Notes: a model not told the origin generated them from the sequence alone. Counted from the stretch's first letter, positions 7,948 through 17,460 are shown. The stretch: DNA of 64,000 nt from Bacteroidales bacterium (GCA_017483575.1 JAFUWF010000021.1:54692-118691), one strand, 5' to 3'. Numbers and translations are program-made.

Positions 7948-8789
7948 TTTTCATTTCCCATTTCCGTCCGCCTCATCAGCGCCTCCTGCTCCTCGCGGAA
8001 GCGGTTGTTGATGACGTAGACGTGGTCCAGCTTGTTGAAGTCGGTGGCCAGACGTATCTTCACCCTGTAGAATCCGCTGCCGCTCAGAGGCTCGGCCTCC
8101 ACCACGTAGCCCACAGGCACCCCCTCGGGGAAGTCGTTGGCCAATCCGGAGGTGATGATGGTGTCGTTGTCCTCGAACTGGTGCGTGGCCGGCACATCCA
8201 CCACCTGCGCATAGCGGTAGTCCATACCGTCCCACACCAGCGACCCGCTGATGCCCGTGCGCTTCACCTTGACGCTGTTGCGGCTGTCGCTGTGGAGCAC
8301 AGGCATGATGGTGGCGAAGTTCTTCGACACCGACATCACCACACCCACAATGCCTTCGGGCGAGATGACGGCCTGGTCCACCTTGATGCCGTGGGCGCTG
8401 CCCTTGTTGATCATGATGAAGTTGTTCTGCTGGCTCCACGAGTTCTTGATGACCCTCGCCTCCGTGTATTCGTAGCGTTGCTTGTAGGTGGTGTCGTTGA
8501 CCGTAAAAACGCTGTCGGTATAGCTGATGTACGACGACTCCAGCTGTGCCTTCAGTTGCGCGTTCTCCGCCGCCAGGCGGTCGTTCTCCCCCTTCAGGTC
8601 GAAGTATCCGCCCACGCTGTGCACCCCCTGGTACCAGCCGCCGGCCACCGAGTTGGACCATGCCACGAGCTTCGAACCCTGATAGTAGCTCGTGCGCGAC
8701 ATTAGCACAGCATCCACCACCACCAGCAGCAGGAACACCACCACGTAGTCGTATTTCTTCAGTACCCCTATCAGTCGGTTTCTATTCAT
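7944..8789 (-). CDS. mreC: Rod shape-determining protein MreC
   Basis: MreC is a bitopic periplasmic scaffold of the elongasome. The 281 residues contain one membrane segment (about 13-30, YVVVFLLLVVVDAVLM), a periplasmic coiled coil (ENDRLAAENAQLKAQL, about 67-85) and the MreC beta-sandwich with GSAHGIKVDQAVISPEGIVG and the later GLANDFPEGVPVGYV block. Length and domain order are normal. The stop overlaps the TraB-like start by 4 bases. It lies 30 bases downstream of gmk. Confidence 0.94.
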   Translation of the reverse strand: MNRNRLIGVLKKYDYVVVFLLLVVVDAVLMSRTSYYQGSKLVAWSNSVAGGWYQGVHSVGGYFDLKGENDRLAAENAQLKAQLESSYISYTDSVFTVNDTTYKQRYEYTEARVIKNSWSQQNNFIMINKGSAHGIKVDQAVISPEGIVGVVMSVSKNFATIMPVLHSDSRNSVKVKRTGISGSLVWDGMDYRYAQVVDVPATHQFEDNDTIITSGLANDFPEGVPVGYVVEAEPLSGSGFYRVKIRLATDFNKLDHVYVINNRFREEQEALMRRTEMGNEK

Positions 8790-8819
8790 TCACTTATCGC
8801 ATTAACGCTTTCAAAACAC

Positions 8820-9401
8820 TCAACTCAAGAACCCTTCTATCTTCTCCCGCGTCTCCTTCACGGCCCGTTGCAGGTCGTCGTTGACGATGGTCACGTCGAA
8901 GGCCGATGCCTGCTTCAGCTCCTCGGCGCTGCGCGCCAGGCGCTTCACGATGGCCTCCTCGCTGTCCGTACCCCGGCTGCGCAGCCGTTGCTCCAGCACC
9001 TCCACACTCGGCGGCATCACGAAGATGCTCAGCGCATCGCTGCCGAAGTATTTCTTGATGTTGCGGCCGCCGTTCACATCCACGTCGAACACAATCACCT
9101 TGCCCTCATTCCAGATGCGCTCAATCTCGCTCTTCAGTGTGCCGTAGCACGTGCCGCTGTACACCTCCTCCCACTCCAGGAACTCGTCCCGGTCCACCCG
9201 CTGCATAAACTCCTCGCGGGTCAGGAAGTAGTAGTCCTTGCCGTGCTGCTCCTCGCCACGAGGGGCTCGCGTGGTGGCCGAGATACTGAAGGTCAAATCC
9301 CTCGGGTCCAGACGCTCGCTGGCCTCCGAGCCCATCAGTTCGTTGATGATGGTCGTCTTGCCGCATCCCGACGGCGCCGAAAACAATATCGCTTTTCCCA
9401 T
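8820..9401 (-). CDS. gmk: Guanylate kinase
   Basis: Cytosolic guanylate kinase phosphorylates GMP to GDP with ATP. The 193-residue protein shows the P-loop SAPSGCGKTT at residues 8-17, the GMP-binding block SISATTRAPRGEEQHGKDYYF, and the lid region RLRSRGTDSEEAIVKRL. Length is normal. It follows the hypothetical repeat protein after a 36-base spacer made of a short tandem array and precedes mreC by 30 bases. Confidence 0.97.
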   Translation of the reverse strand: MGKAILFSAPSGCGKTTIINELMGSEASERLDPRDLTFSISATTRAPRGEEQHGKDYYFLTREEFMQRVDRDEFLEWEEVYSGTCYGTLKSEIERIWNEGKVIVFDVDVNGGRNIKKYFGSDALSIFVMPPSVEVLEQRLRSRGTDSEEAIVKRLARSAEELKQASAFDVTIVNDDLQRAVKETREKIEGFLS

Positions 9402-9405
9402 AGCT

Positions 9406-9439
9406 CTATGACTTTATGACTTTACGACTCTACGACTTC
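9406..9439. repeat. Short tandem array of ATGACTTT-like units
   Basis: The spacer between gmk and the gene upstream consists of CTATGACTTTATGACTTTAC followed by GACTCTACGACTTC, four imperfect copies of an 8-base unit. It reaches the stop codon of the upstream gene. Confidence 0.8.
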
Positions 9440-10523
9440 AGAACTTCTTGTCGAAAACTTTGTAGAACGCCTGTACCGCCAGCGACGATTCGTCCCATTT
9501 GTACTGCGCCGACACCTCGTTGACGCACATCAGCGCCTCGTCGCGTGTGTCGATGGCGTTCAGGCGCAGGATGAAGTCGTTGTAGGCCTTCATGTTGTTG
9601 CGGAACAGTTCGCTCATGAAACTGAACTTGTCGTTGATGTTGATAACCGTGCGCAGGTCGGAGACCTTCTTCTCATGGCTCAGGATCGAAGGCTGGTTGC
9701 TAGCGGCCGACTGCTCGCCCAGCGTCTCGCCCAGCGTGCGGACGGTGGGTTTCAGCTGCTCACCTAGGTTAGGGGCGCTGTCGCGGTGCGACTGAGGAGT
9801 GTGTTGAAGGTAGTCCAGCAACGACGCCTGCGTGCCGGGGGCCGGGTGTTCGGGTTCCCCGATAATCACCTCGTCGAACAGCAGACTGTTGCCGTTGGCC
9901 TCCAGTTCTTCCATGGCGGGCAGGGACTGTGCTTCGACAGAGGTCTCGTCGACTTTGACAGGGACCTCGTCGCCTTCGACAGGGACCTCGTCGCCTTCGA
10001 CAGGGACCTCGTCGACTTTGACAGACTCCTCCACCACCGCTTCGCGGCGGTCCCCCTCCCCTAACTCAGGGGAGGAGCTGGATACCGTAGCCTCACTATC
10101 TGCTGCCGGGACCTCACTATCTTGCTGCTCCCCTAAGTTAGGGGAGCTGGCAGCCGCTTGCGGCTGACTGAGGAGTGTGTCGGACTCAGGCTCAATCATA
10201 GGCTCCGGCTCAACGACAAGTTCAGGTTCCGGCTCCACCGCTGGGGCCATAGCCGCCATCGTGGCCATCACCGTTGACGACAGTATCTCGTCGTCCGGCA
10301 TCTTAACCTCGGGTCTCACACCTCTCACCTCTTCCTTCAGACCTCTCGCCTCTTCCTTCTCCCCTGCATCCAGACGCAGCGCCACCTCATACAGTCGGCG
10401 CAGGTCCTCCAGCAATAAATCGCGCTCGATGGGACTCACCTCGTCCCCATGAGCCACTATCCGGTTCGCTATGGCACACAGCCGTTGCATGCCCTCGGTC
10501 AATTCTTTGATGCCGTTTTTCAT
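9438..10523 (-). CDS. Hypothetical protein with inserted repeat-derived linker
   Basis: I do not recognise a function. The 361-residue protein has a helical N-terminus (LTEGMQRLCAIANRIVAHGD) and a conserved-looking C-terminus (about residues 285-361, INDKFSFMSELFRNNMKAYN to AFYKVFDKKF). The ~190 residues between are low-complexity and acidic. They contain repeats of VEGDEVP and, at two places, the translation of a palindromic DNA repeat (ASSPNLGEQ ... SSSPELGEGDRREAVVEE and SAPNLGEQ). There is no signal peptide or membrane segment. It is the first gene of the gmk-mreCD-porZ-recO operon. The ends may be the functional part, with the middle a repeat-built linker. Confidence 0.8.
   Translation of the reverse strand: MKNGIKELTEGMQRLCAIANRIVAHGDEVSPIERDLLLEDLRRLYEVALRLDAGEKEEARGLKEEVRGVRPEVKMPDDEILSSTVMATMAAMAPAVEPEPELVVEPEPMIEPESDTLLSQPQAAASSPNLGEQQDSEVPAADSEATVSSSSPELGEGDRREAVVEESVKVDEVPVEGDEVPVEGDEVPVKVDETSVEAQSLPAMEELEANGNSLLFDEVIIGEPEHPAPGTQASLLDYLQHTPQSHRDSAPNLGEQLKPTVRTLGETLGEQSAASNQPSILSHEKKVSDLRTVININDKFSFMSELFRNNMKAYNDFILRLNAIDTRDEALMCVNEVSAQYKWDESSLAVQAFYKVFDKKF
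9745..9800. repeat. Degenerate half-copy of the in-frame palindromic element
   Basis: CTGCTCACCTAGGTTAGGGG followed by GCGACTGAGGAGTGTGT matches the right half of the elements at 10027-10176 and 36131-36272, with point differences. It is read in the same frame as the other copies (SAPNLGEQ). Confidence 0.75.
9950..10022. repeat. Tandem 21-base repeats beside the palindromic element
   Basis: The unit GACAGGGACCTCGTCGCCTTC and close variants recur in tandem, encoding repeated VEGDEVP and VKVDE peptides. The 21-base unit keeps the reading frame. The array directly adjoins the left end of the palindromic element. Confidence 0.85.
10027..10176. repeat. In-frame palindromic mobile-like element, full copy A
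   Basis: Two related ends in inverted orientation flank a ~60-base spacer. Each end has a CTCCCCTAACTCAGGGGAG-type palindrome. The left end begins ACTCCTCCACCACCGC and the right end finishes GCTGACTGAGGAGTGTGT. A second full copy, with a different spacer, is at 36131-36272 inside an unrelated gene and is read in the same frame. Confidence 0.88.
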
Positions 10524-10873
10524 CTTGATGATATATTATAATTATTCTTTAATCGTTAATTATCAAGCATGTACACCACTTGCGCGATGCACTTTTCCGA
10601 ATGTAAAATTACAACTAATTTTCACGTCCTACATCCACAAACCGAAAAAGTTATCAAACACCCCCGTTGAAAACTCCTCCTCCCTTTGCCCCCGCTGACT
10701 TCTCGCACCTCTCCCCTATCCCCCAACGGCAGCCACGACATCATCGGCAACAGAAAAAGACAACAGGCGCAGCAACGATTTGTGACGGGAATTCGGATTT
10801 TATTCGTATATTTGCAGATGGAATATAGCAGACAAATATAATACAATCAATTAATAAACAAATACATAGAAAG
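10524..10873 (+). promoter_or_regulatory. Divergent intergenic region with the promoter of the M16 protease
   Basis: This 350-base AT-rich region separates the leftward operon from the rightward protease. TATATTTG at 10807-10814 is a good -7 box for the protease. The nearest TTTG (10779-10782) is 24 bases away, longer than ideal. The leftward promoter was not pinned down. I see no gene here. Confidence 0.5.
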
Positions 10874-13783
10874 ATGAAAAAAGTAACCGTTATGCTATGC
10901 TTTGTGGCCGCTATGCTCTTCACGGGCGTGAGCGCACAGAAGTACGAGTACAAGACCTACGACAACGACCCGATGAACGTGCGCGAGTACACGCTGAAGA
11001 ACGGGCTGAAGGTGTTCCTGAGCGTGTACAAGGACGCTCCGCGCATCCAGACCTACATCGCCGTGCGCGCCGGCTCGAAGAACGACCCCAAGGAGACCAC
11101 GGGCCTGGCTCACTACCTGGAGCACATGCTCTTCAAAGGCAGCCACCAGCTGGGCACCACCGACTGGGAGCGCGAGCGCGTGGAGCTACAGAAAATCGAG
11201 GACCTCTACGAGGTCTATCGCCGCACGACAAACGAAGCCGCGCGTGCCGCCATCTATCACCAAATCGACTCCATTAGCTATGTGGCCTCAACCATAGCCA
11301 TCGCCAACGAGTACGACAAGAGCATGACCGCCATCGGTAGCGAGGGCACCAACGCCTTCACCTCCAACGACTACACGATGTACGTGGAAAACATCCCCGC
11401 CAACCAGGTCGAGGCCTGGGCCAAGGTGCAGGGCGACCGCTTCCCGAACCTCGTCCTTCGCCTCTTCCACACCGAGCTCGAGGCCGTCTACGAGGAGAAG
11501 AACATCGGCATGGCGCAGGACAACCGCCGCGTCAACGAGACCATGATGGCCGCACTCTTCCCCCACCATCCCTACGGTACCCAGACCACCATCGGCACCA
11601 TTGAGCACCTGAAGAACCCCTCGATGAAGAACATCCGCGAGTACCACGCCGCCTACTATGTGCCCAACAACATGTGCGTGGCCATGGCCGGCGACTTCAA
11701 TCCCGACGAGGTCATCAAGATTATCGACAAATACATGGGCGACTGGCAGCCCGGCACCGTCCCCACCTTCCGCAAGGTGAAGGAAGAGCCCATCACCAGC
11801 CCCATCATCCGTCTGGTGAACGGTCAGGATCCCGCCAACCTCACCATCGCCTTCCGCATTGAGGAGGGTAACGGCAGCCGCGACGCCCTCCTGGCCCAGG
11901 CCATGGAGATGGTGCTCAACAACGGCAGCTGCGGCCTCATCGACCTCAACCTCAACCAGAAGCAGCTCTGCCTCGGTGCCTACGCCGGCACCTACACACT
12001 CAACGACTATGCCGCCTTCATGCTCGGTGGCCGTCCCACGCAGGGCCAGACCCTCGGCCAGCTGCGCGACCTGCTGCTGGAGCAGCTCGACCTGGTGAAG
12101 CAAGGCCAGTTCGACGAGAGCCTCATCGAGGCCTCGATCAACCAGCTGAAGCTGCAGATCATGAAGATGGCCGAGAGCAACGACAGCCGCGCCAGCCAGA
12201 TGGCCTACGCCTTTGTGGAGCACAGGAACTGGGGCGACGTGGTGAACGAAATCAACGAGCTGGCCAAGATCACGAAGAAAGACATCGTGGACTTCGCCAA
12301 CCGCATCTGCAAGGACAACAACTACGTCATCGTCTACAAGCAGCAGGACAGCCCGGACCCCGTGACCAAGGTCACCAAGCCGGCCATCACCCCCATCTTC
12401 GTGAGCCGCGACAACGAGAGCCCCTTCCTGGCCTCGGTGAAGGACATGGCCGCCAAAGCCAAGCCCATCCAGCCGCAGTTCGTCAACTTCAAGAAAGACC
12501 TCCAGAAGGGCAAGACCCAGAACGGCAGCGAGGTGCTGTACGTGCAGAACAAAGAGAACAAGACCTTCAACCTGGTGTACCGCTTCGAGTTCGGCTCGAC
12601 GGCCGACAAGACCATCGACCTGGCCTCGGACCTGGTGGACTACCTGAACACCCCGAAGCACACGGCCGAGCAGCTGCAGGAGGAGTTCTACAAACTGGCC
12701 TGCTCGTGGGGCATCAGCGTGGGTGGCCGCACCGTCACCGTGAGCATCAGCGGCTTGGCTGAGAACATGGAGAAGGCCATGGCTCTGGTGGAGGAAATCA
12801 TGGCCACCTGCCAGCCCAACGACGAGGCGCTGCAGATGCTTGTGGAGCGCGCCATCAAGAGCCGCACCGACGGCAAGACCAACCAGCGCTCCGCTTTCCG
12901 CGCGCTGAACACCTACGGCATCTATGGTGAGGAGTACATCCGCGAGACCAACGAGAGCGACGCTCAGCTGCGCGCCTACACCGCCCGTCAGCTCACCGAC
13001 GCCATCCACAACCTCTTCAACTACAAGCACCGCGTGCTCTACTACGGCCCGCTCACGCTCAAGGAGGCCACCGCCGCCGTGAACAAAATCCACACCGTCA
13101 AGCCCACCCGTGAGGTCCCCTCCAACAAGACCTACCAGCCCCAGGCCGTGAACGAGAACCAGGTGCTCTTCGTCGACTACGACGCCAAGAACACCTACGT
13201 CACCGAATACTTCCGCGGCGAGCACTTCGCCACCGCCCAGGTGCCCGGCATGAACCTCTTCAACGAATACTTCGGCGGCTCGATGAACGCCATCGTCTTC
13301 CAGGAGATGCGCGAGAAGCGCAGCCTCGCCTACAGCGCCAGCAGCCACTACACCTACGGCACCGACAAGGACGGCTACTTCTACAACAGCGCCAACGTCA
13401 TCACGCAGAACGACAAGCTCCTCGACGCCCTCAACGCCTACGAAGAGCTCTTCGACGACATGCCGCAGGCCGAGGCCAACTTCAAGCTGGCCAAGGACGC
13501 CCTGCTGGCCTCCAGCCGCACCGCCCGCACCACCAAGTTCGGCATCATCAGCGCCTACCTGACCTGCGAGCAGATGGGCTGGAAGGAGCCCCTGCGCAAG
13601 CAGAACTTCCAGGCCTACCAGAAGATGACCATGCAGGACCTCGTCCGCTTCCAGCAGCAGCACATCAAGGGCCAGAAGAAAGCCTACCTCATCCTCGGCA
13701 AGGAGAGCGAGATGGACTTCAACGCCCTGAGCAAGTTCGGCAAGGTGAAGAAACTCTCGCTGGACGAGATTTTCGGATACTAA
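10874..13783 (+). CDS. M16 family zinc metallopeptidase, exported, two-domain
   Basis: The 969-residue protein has a signal peptide (1-22, MKKVTVMLCF to GVSAQ). The inverted zinc motif HYLEH occupies residues 80-84, and the distal glutamate lies in ELEAVYEEKN (201-210). A ~40-residue helical insertion follows the HYLEH block (YEVYRRTTNEAARAAIYHQI). The second half is another M16 fold without the zinc motif, carrying RSLAYSASSHYTYG, as in pitrilysin-type chambers. It probably degrades peptides in the periplasm or at the outer membrane. It is monocistronic and converges with the membrane-protein operon. Confidence 0.93.
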   Translation: MKKVTVMLCFVAAMLFTGVSAQKYEYKTYDNDPMNVREYTLKNGLKVFLSVYKDAPRIQTYIAVRAGSKNDPKETTGLAHYLEHMLFKGSHQLGTTDWERERVELQKIEDLYEVYRRTTNEAARAAIYHQIDSISYVASTIAIANEYDKSMTAIGSEGTNAFTSNDYTMYVENIPANQVEAWAKVQGDRFPNLVLRLFHTELEAVYEEKNIGMAQDNRRVNETMMAALFPHHPYGTQTTIGTIEHLKNPSMKNIREYHAAYYVPNNMCVAMAGDFNPDEVIKIIDKYMGDWQPGTVPTFRKVKEEPITSPIIRLVNGQDPANLTIAFRIEEGNGSRDALLAQAMEMVLNNGSCGLIDLNLNQKQLCLGAYAGTYTLNDYAAFMLGGRPTQGQTLGQLRDLLLEQLDLVKQGQFDESLIEASINQLKLQIMKMAESNDSRASQMAYAFVEHRNWGDVVNEINELAKITKKDIVDFANRICKDNNYVIVYKQQDSPDPVTKVTKPAITPIFVSRDNESPFLASVKDMAAKAKPIQPQFVNFKKDLQKGKTQNGSEVLYVQNKENKTFNLVYRFEFGSTADKTIDLASDLVDYLNTPKHTAEQLQEEFYKLACSWGISVGGRTVTVSISGLAENMEKAMALVEEIMATCQPNDEALQMLVERAIKSRTDGKTNQRSAFRALNTYGIYGEEYIRETNESDAQLRAYTARQLTDAIHNLFNYKHRVLYYGPLTLKEATAAVNKIHTVKPTREVPSNKTYQPQAVNENQVLFVDYDAKNTYVTEYFRGEHFATAQVPGMNLFNEYFGGSMNAIVFQEMREKRSLAYSASSHYTYGTDKDGYFYNSANVITQNDKLLDALNAYEELFDDMPQAEANFKLAKDALLASSRTARTTKFGIISAYLTCEQMGWKEPLRKQNFQAYQKMTMQDLVRFQQQHIKGQKKAYLILGKESEMDFNALSKFGKVKKLSLDEIFGY

Positions 13784-13801
13784 GCCATGCACAAAAGCTG
13801 A

Positions 13802-15277
13802 TCAGAGGGCTACCAGAGCGTAGCCCTCTTCTGTTTTCACAAGCTCCTTGTAGCCCTGTGCGGGCAGGCGGAAATAGTAGGGGTTGAGGTCCTTGACCTC
13901 CCAGCGTTTCCACCAATTGACCGATACATAAACCTCAGGATTGTCATAGAGGTCGGCATTTGTGCGGTCGAAGTCGTCCTCCTCCTTGTAGATGGTCACG
14001 GTGTGTTCGGGACCTTGCTGGGCGGTGAAGAGCATGCTCTCGAGGGCGAGGCCCCAGATGTCGAGAGGAAACGCCTCCTCGGCGGTGCTGCGGGTGACCA
14101 GCAGCTTGTGCTGCCCCTGCCGCTCGGCCATCTGTGTCACCTCGGCGATGGCCTCCAGGCGCAGTTCGTAGGAGTGGACATAGTGCATGATGCGACCGAA
14201 AGCGAAGACTATCAGCGCCACGAAGATGCAGAACCACCATTGTCGTTGCCGCTGGCTGAAGCGAGGCAATTCGTCAACAAGAAATGCCAAGCCCACAATG
14301 AAGAAGAGGGGGATGAAGTAGCGTTCACGCGAGATACGGCTGTCGCCGGTCTGATAGATGATGCAGGAAGACACAAAGAAGCAGAGGGTGTAGCCCGCCA
14401 AGAAAGCGAACTTCCACCATTGGCGTCCACGGGCATAGCCTATCAGCGTCAACACCAACAGCACCGTAGGGACAAAATAGATGCGAGCAAACAGGATCAG
14501 GAAGGTAGTGAAACTTCCCAGCGAGGCAAAATGGCGCAGAGAATGGAGCACCACATCCCAGGTGGGGACAAACTCGCTGTCGTGGCCGCTGGGACCAATA
14601 ATCCAATAGAGGACAATGTAGGCCATCAAAAGCGCGGCCGTGGCCAGAGCAGGCACGTCAATGTGAGGCTTGCCTCCCTCCAGCAGACGGAACCCCACAG
14701 CAAAGAGGATATAGAAGACCGCCATGGGATAGATGAAGAATGCCAATGCCACAAGCAAGGCCAGGATGAGATAGTAGCCCACTTTCCACTTCCCACTTTT
14801 CATCCCCAGCTTTTCGCCCCCCACACACATCCAGCCGTAGAGCATGGGTGCGTAGAACATCAGTTGGAACGATTCCGAGATGCAGTGCAAGAAGGTGCCG
14901 CCTATGCCCAGCAAGACGAAGAGCATCAGCGTGGCGGCCTTGCGCTGGCCCATGGCATAGGCAGTGACAAGCCAGCAGGCATAACCCACCAGGATAAACG
15001 AGGCAGAGTAGGATACCACCACCAGCCACAACGGAGCATGGAGGTGGATGGCCAGCCATGGCAGTATCTGCGTCAGCACCATGCTGTAGCGGCTGTCATT
15101 GATAAGTATTCCTGGGTGATTGAGGTCATAGAAGACCTGATAGGCCGAGTCGGTGAGCAGTACACGCACATTGGCATAGACCACCGAAAGCACCAGGAGC
15201 AGAATCATACACACATGGCCCAGCAGGAGATAGGGGTCGGCGACACAGCATCCGAGGTATTGTTTTACTTTTCGCAT
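13802..15277 (-). CDS. Polytopic membrane protein of a glycosylation operon
   Basis: The 491-residue product has about ten hydrophobic segments after a short cytoplasmic N-terminus, then a ~110-residue soluble C-terminal region. An early periplasmic-type loop follows the first segment (LTDSAYQVFYDLNHPGILIN). The topology resembles integral-membrane GT-C-type glycosyltransferases or related envelope proteins, but I see no decisive catalytic motif. It overlaps the GT2 gene upstream by 13 bases, so a role in glycan assembly is inferred from context. The peptide KSGKWKVGYY in the middle coincides with a short CCACTTTC-like tandem array. Confidence 0.82.
   Translation of the reverse strand: MRKVKQYLGCCVADPYLLLGHVCMILLLVLSVVYANVRVLLTDSAYQVFYDLNHPGILINDSRYSMVLTQILPWLAIHLHAPLWLVVVSYSASFILVGYACWLVTAYAMGQRKAATLMLFVLLGIGGTFLHCISESFQLMFYAPMLYGWMCVGGEKLGMKSGKWKVGYYLILALLVALAFFIYPMAVFYILFAVGFRLLEGGKPHIDVPALATAALLMAYIVLYWIIGPSGHDSEFVPTWDVVLHSLRHFASLGSFTTFLILFARIYFVPTVLLVLTLIGYARGRQWWKFAFLAGYTLCFFVSSCIIYQTGDSRISRERYFIPLFFIVGLAFLVDELPRFSQRQRQWWFCIFVALIVFAFGRIMHYVHSYELRLEAIAEVTQMAERQGQHKLLVTRSTAEEAFPLDIWGLALESMLFTAQQGPEHTVTIYKEEDDFDRTNADLYDNPEVYVSVNWWKRWEVKDLNPYYFRLPAQGYKELVKTEEGYALVAL
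13804..13829. terminator. Bidirectional hairpin between convergent genes
   Basis: AGAGGGCTAC (13804-13813) pairs with GTAGCCCTCT (13820-13829) around a 6-base loop. A T-rich stretch follows on the plus side, serving the M16 gene. The hairpin also encodes the last residues of the convergent membrane protein. Confidence 0.65.
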
Positions 15278-16209
15278 ACTTGTTTCTTTTGTTCAAAGCC
15301 AATCATCCGTAACTCGTACCCCTTGCGGTCCTTTTCCACCATCACATCAAGGCAGAGCCCGGTAAAGAGCGACTGCAGCGCCGCCAAAAAGAGGAAAAGA
15401 GCCACGAAGAGCGTGGGAAAGCGCATCACAAGGCCCGTGTGGAAATAGTCCACCAGCACCGGGACGAACATCGCCACCGCCACGACTGCCAGAAGCACCG
15501 CCAGCCAGCCGAAGAAGCGCATGGGGCGGTATTCCTTGAAGAGGGTGACGATGGTGCGCAGCACTTTGAGGCCGTCGCTGAAGGTGTTCAGCTTGGAGAC
15601 ACTGCCTTCGGGGCGGTCGCGATAGTCGATAGGCACCTCCACCAGCCGGAAGCGTTTGTCGAGCGCGTGGATGGTCATCTCGGTCTCGATTTCGAACTGG
15701 CCGCTCATTACGGGAAAGAGTTTTACGAACGGGCGGCTGAAAGCGCGGTAGCCCGTCATGATATCCTTCACCTCGGTATGCCACAGTCGACAAATAAGAC
15801 CGCGCACGAGCCGGTTGCCCACATTGTGGAAAGGTCGCTTGTTCTGCTGGAAGTAGGTAGAAGAGAGGCGGTCGCCGATGACCATGTCAGCCTGTCGATT
15901 CACTATCTGGTCTACCATCTCGGGGGCATGGTGGGCGGGATAGGTGTCGTCGCCGTCGGCCATGATGTAGCAGTCGGCTTCCACCTCGCGGAACATGCGG
16001 CGGATGACATTGCCCTTGCCCTGCACATATTCGTGGCGCACGATGGCGCCGGCCTCGGCGGCCACGTTGACCGTACGGTCTGTCGAATTGTTGTCATAGA
16101 CATATATATCGGCCTCCGGCAGCACCTCGCGGAAATCGCGCACCACCTTGCCGATGGTCTTCTCTTCGTTGTAGCACGGCAGCAACACCGCAACCCTATA
16201 TGTTTCCAT
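15265..16209 (-). CDS. Family 2 glycosyltransferase (polyprenyl-phosphate sugar transferase type)
   Basis: The 314-residue protein has an N-terminal GT-A domain with LLPCYNEEKTIGKVV (9-23), YDNNSTDRT and the metal-binding DGD at 85-87 (MADGDDTYP). The acceptor-side motif VKDIMTGYRAFSR and the later VPIDYRDRPEGSVSKLNT segment match the dolichyl-phosphate-mannose synthase-like subgroup. Two C-terminal membrane helices (about 227-290) anchor it in the inner membrane. It likely moves a sugar from a nucleotide donor to a lipid carrier for the neighbouring membrane proteins. The donor sugar cannot be read from sequence. Confidence 0.93.
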   Translation of the reverse strand: METYRVAVLLPCYNEEKTIGKVVRDFREVLPEADIYVYDNNSTDRTVNVAAEAGAIVRHEYVQGKGNVIRRMFREVEADCYIMADGDDTYPAHHAPEMVDQIVNRQADMVIGDRLSSTYFQQNKRPFHNVGNRLVRGLICRLWHTEVKDIMTGYRAFSRPFVKLFPVMSGQFEIETEMTIHALDKRFRLVEVPIDYRDRPEGSVSKLNTFSDGLKVLRTIVTLFKEYRPMRFFGWLAVLLAVVAVAMFVPVLVDYFHTGLVMRFPTLFVALFLFLAALQSLFTGLCLDVMVEKDRKGYELRMIGFEQKKQVCEK

Positions 16210-16212
16210 AGT

Positions 16213-17439
16213 TTATCCTTCTTGATTATCAATTTGTAGCTTCTTCCAGTCCACCATCTGCGCCAGCGCCAGCAGCACGGCGGCCACCGAGACGGCCTGG
16301 GCGCGGAAGGTGAACCAGTTGTGCCAATAGGAATGGTCGGCGGCAAAGAAGTACCACACCCACGGCAACAGGGCGATGGGCAGCAGCTGCACGGCGCGGC
16401 GCCACCCTTTGGCATGGAACCGGACCACCATCAAGGCCACCACTATCAGTACCGCCAGCAACACATATTCCCACGGCAGGAGATCGAGGTTGGCCATTAC
16501 GGCATCCCAGCGGCTGAAGTCCTGTATGCCGGAGCGATGGAGGGTGTTCTTCCAGCCGTCGGCAATGACATTCTCCGACGTGAAGAGGGTGGCAATGACC
16601 CATTTGGTGAACCATGTGCCCAGATACCCGGCAGCCCAGAGCAGCGCGCCGTACAGGCTGCGCAGCCATCCCTTCAAGGGGCGCTCCTCCTGCGACAAGG
16701 CTGCCTGTACCACCAGCATCATGCCCAGGGTGAGCGCCGGGGCGGTCAGCAGGTCGAAGTAGCAGGTCAACGAGCCGACGACAAAGAACGGCATCAACGA
16801 GGCAGCCTTCTCCTTGGGTTTCGCGCGTCCGACGGCAATCATGCCGGCCAGCGCCAGGACGAGCACCATGGCAAACTGCATGGAAAACTGCATCACGAAA
16901 GCATAGCACACCAGCAGTGAGAACAGCACCGGCACCGCCAACGGCCATCCGCCGCGGCGCCACAGCACCACGCCGCACCACAACATCAACAGCGACGTCA
17001 CGATGTAGAGCAGCCGCCGGATGCTGATGTAGTCGTACAACGTCAGCAGGTAGCGCGTCAGGAAGGTGCTTCCATGCCAATAGCGGGCATAGTGACATAT
17101 CTCCATCTCCTGGCCATCCACACCGGCACGCAACACCTCGAAAGGCAGCATCGGACCCCACCAACGAGGCACCGACAGCAAGCCTGCGCCGAAGCCCTCG
17201 ATACGCATCACGTAGGCCTGGTTGAGGATGATGGCGTCGGTGAAGTTGTCCATGCGTGTCTGCAGCTGGTTGGGCAGGATGGCACGCGGCTGGTCGCTGT
17301 CGAGGTCGCCGCTTTCCAGCGTTTTCTTCACATTTTGCTGCACTGCCTTGTCGGGCATCAGGTAGGCCCCTGTACCGAAAAGCAGATAGCCACCTATCAG
17401 GGCGGCAAAGACAATCAGGTACTTGTACAGTGGCTTCAT
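16213..17439 (-). CDS. Polytopic membrane protein, function unknown
   Basis: This 408-residue protein has an N-terminal membrane segment (YLIVFAALIGGYLLFG), a periplasmic-type loop with GDLDSDQPRAILPNQLQTRM and RYWHGSTFLTRYLLT, and about nine further hydrophobic segments. The arrangement resembles GT-C-like enzymes, but no signature is certain. It lies 3 bases upstream of the GT2 gene and 21 bases downstream of the Gre-like gene, in the same operon. A role in lipid-linked sugar metabolism is only inferred from position. Confidence 0.8.
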   Translation of the reverse strand: MKPLYKYLIVFAALIGGYLLFGTGAYLMPDKAVQQNVKKTLESGDLDSDQPRAILPNQLQTRMDNFTDAIILNQAYVMRIEGFGAGLLSVPRWWGPMLPFEVLRAGVDGQEMEICHYARYWHGSTFLTRYLLTLYDYISIRRLLYIVTSLLMLWCGVVLWRRGGWPLAVPVLFSLLVCYAFVMQFSMQFAMVLVLALAGMIAVGRAKPKEKAASLMPFFVVGSLTCYFDLLTAPALTLGMMLVVQAALSQEERPLKGWLRSLYGALLWAAGYLGTWFTKWVIATLFTSENVIADGWKNTLHRSGIQDFSRWDAVMANLDLLPWEYVLLAVLIVVALMVVRFHAKGWRRAVQLLPIALLPWVWYFFAADHSYWHNWFTFRAQAVSVAAVLLALAQMVDWKKLQIDNQEG

Positions 17440-17460
17440 GGTTCTGACGATTGGGATGGG

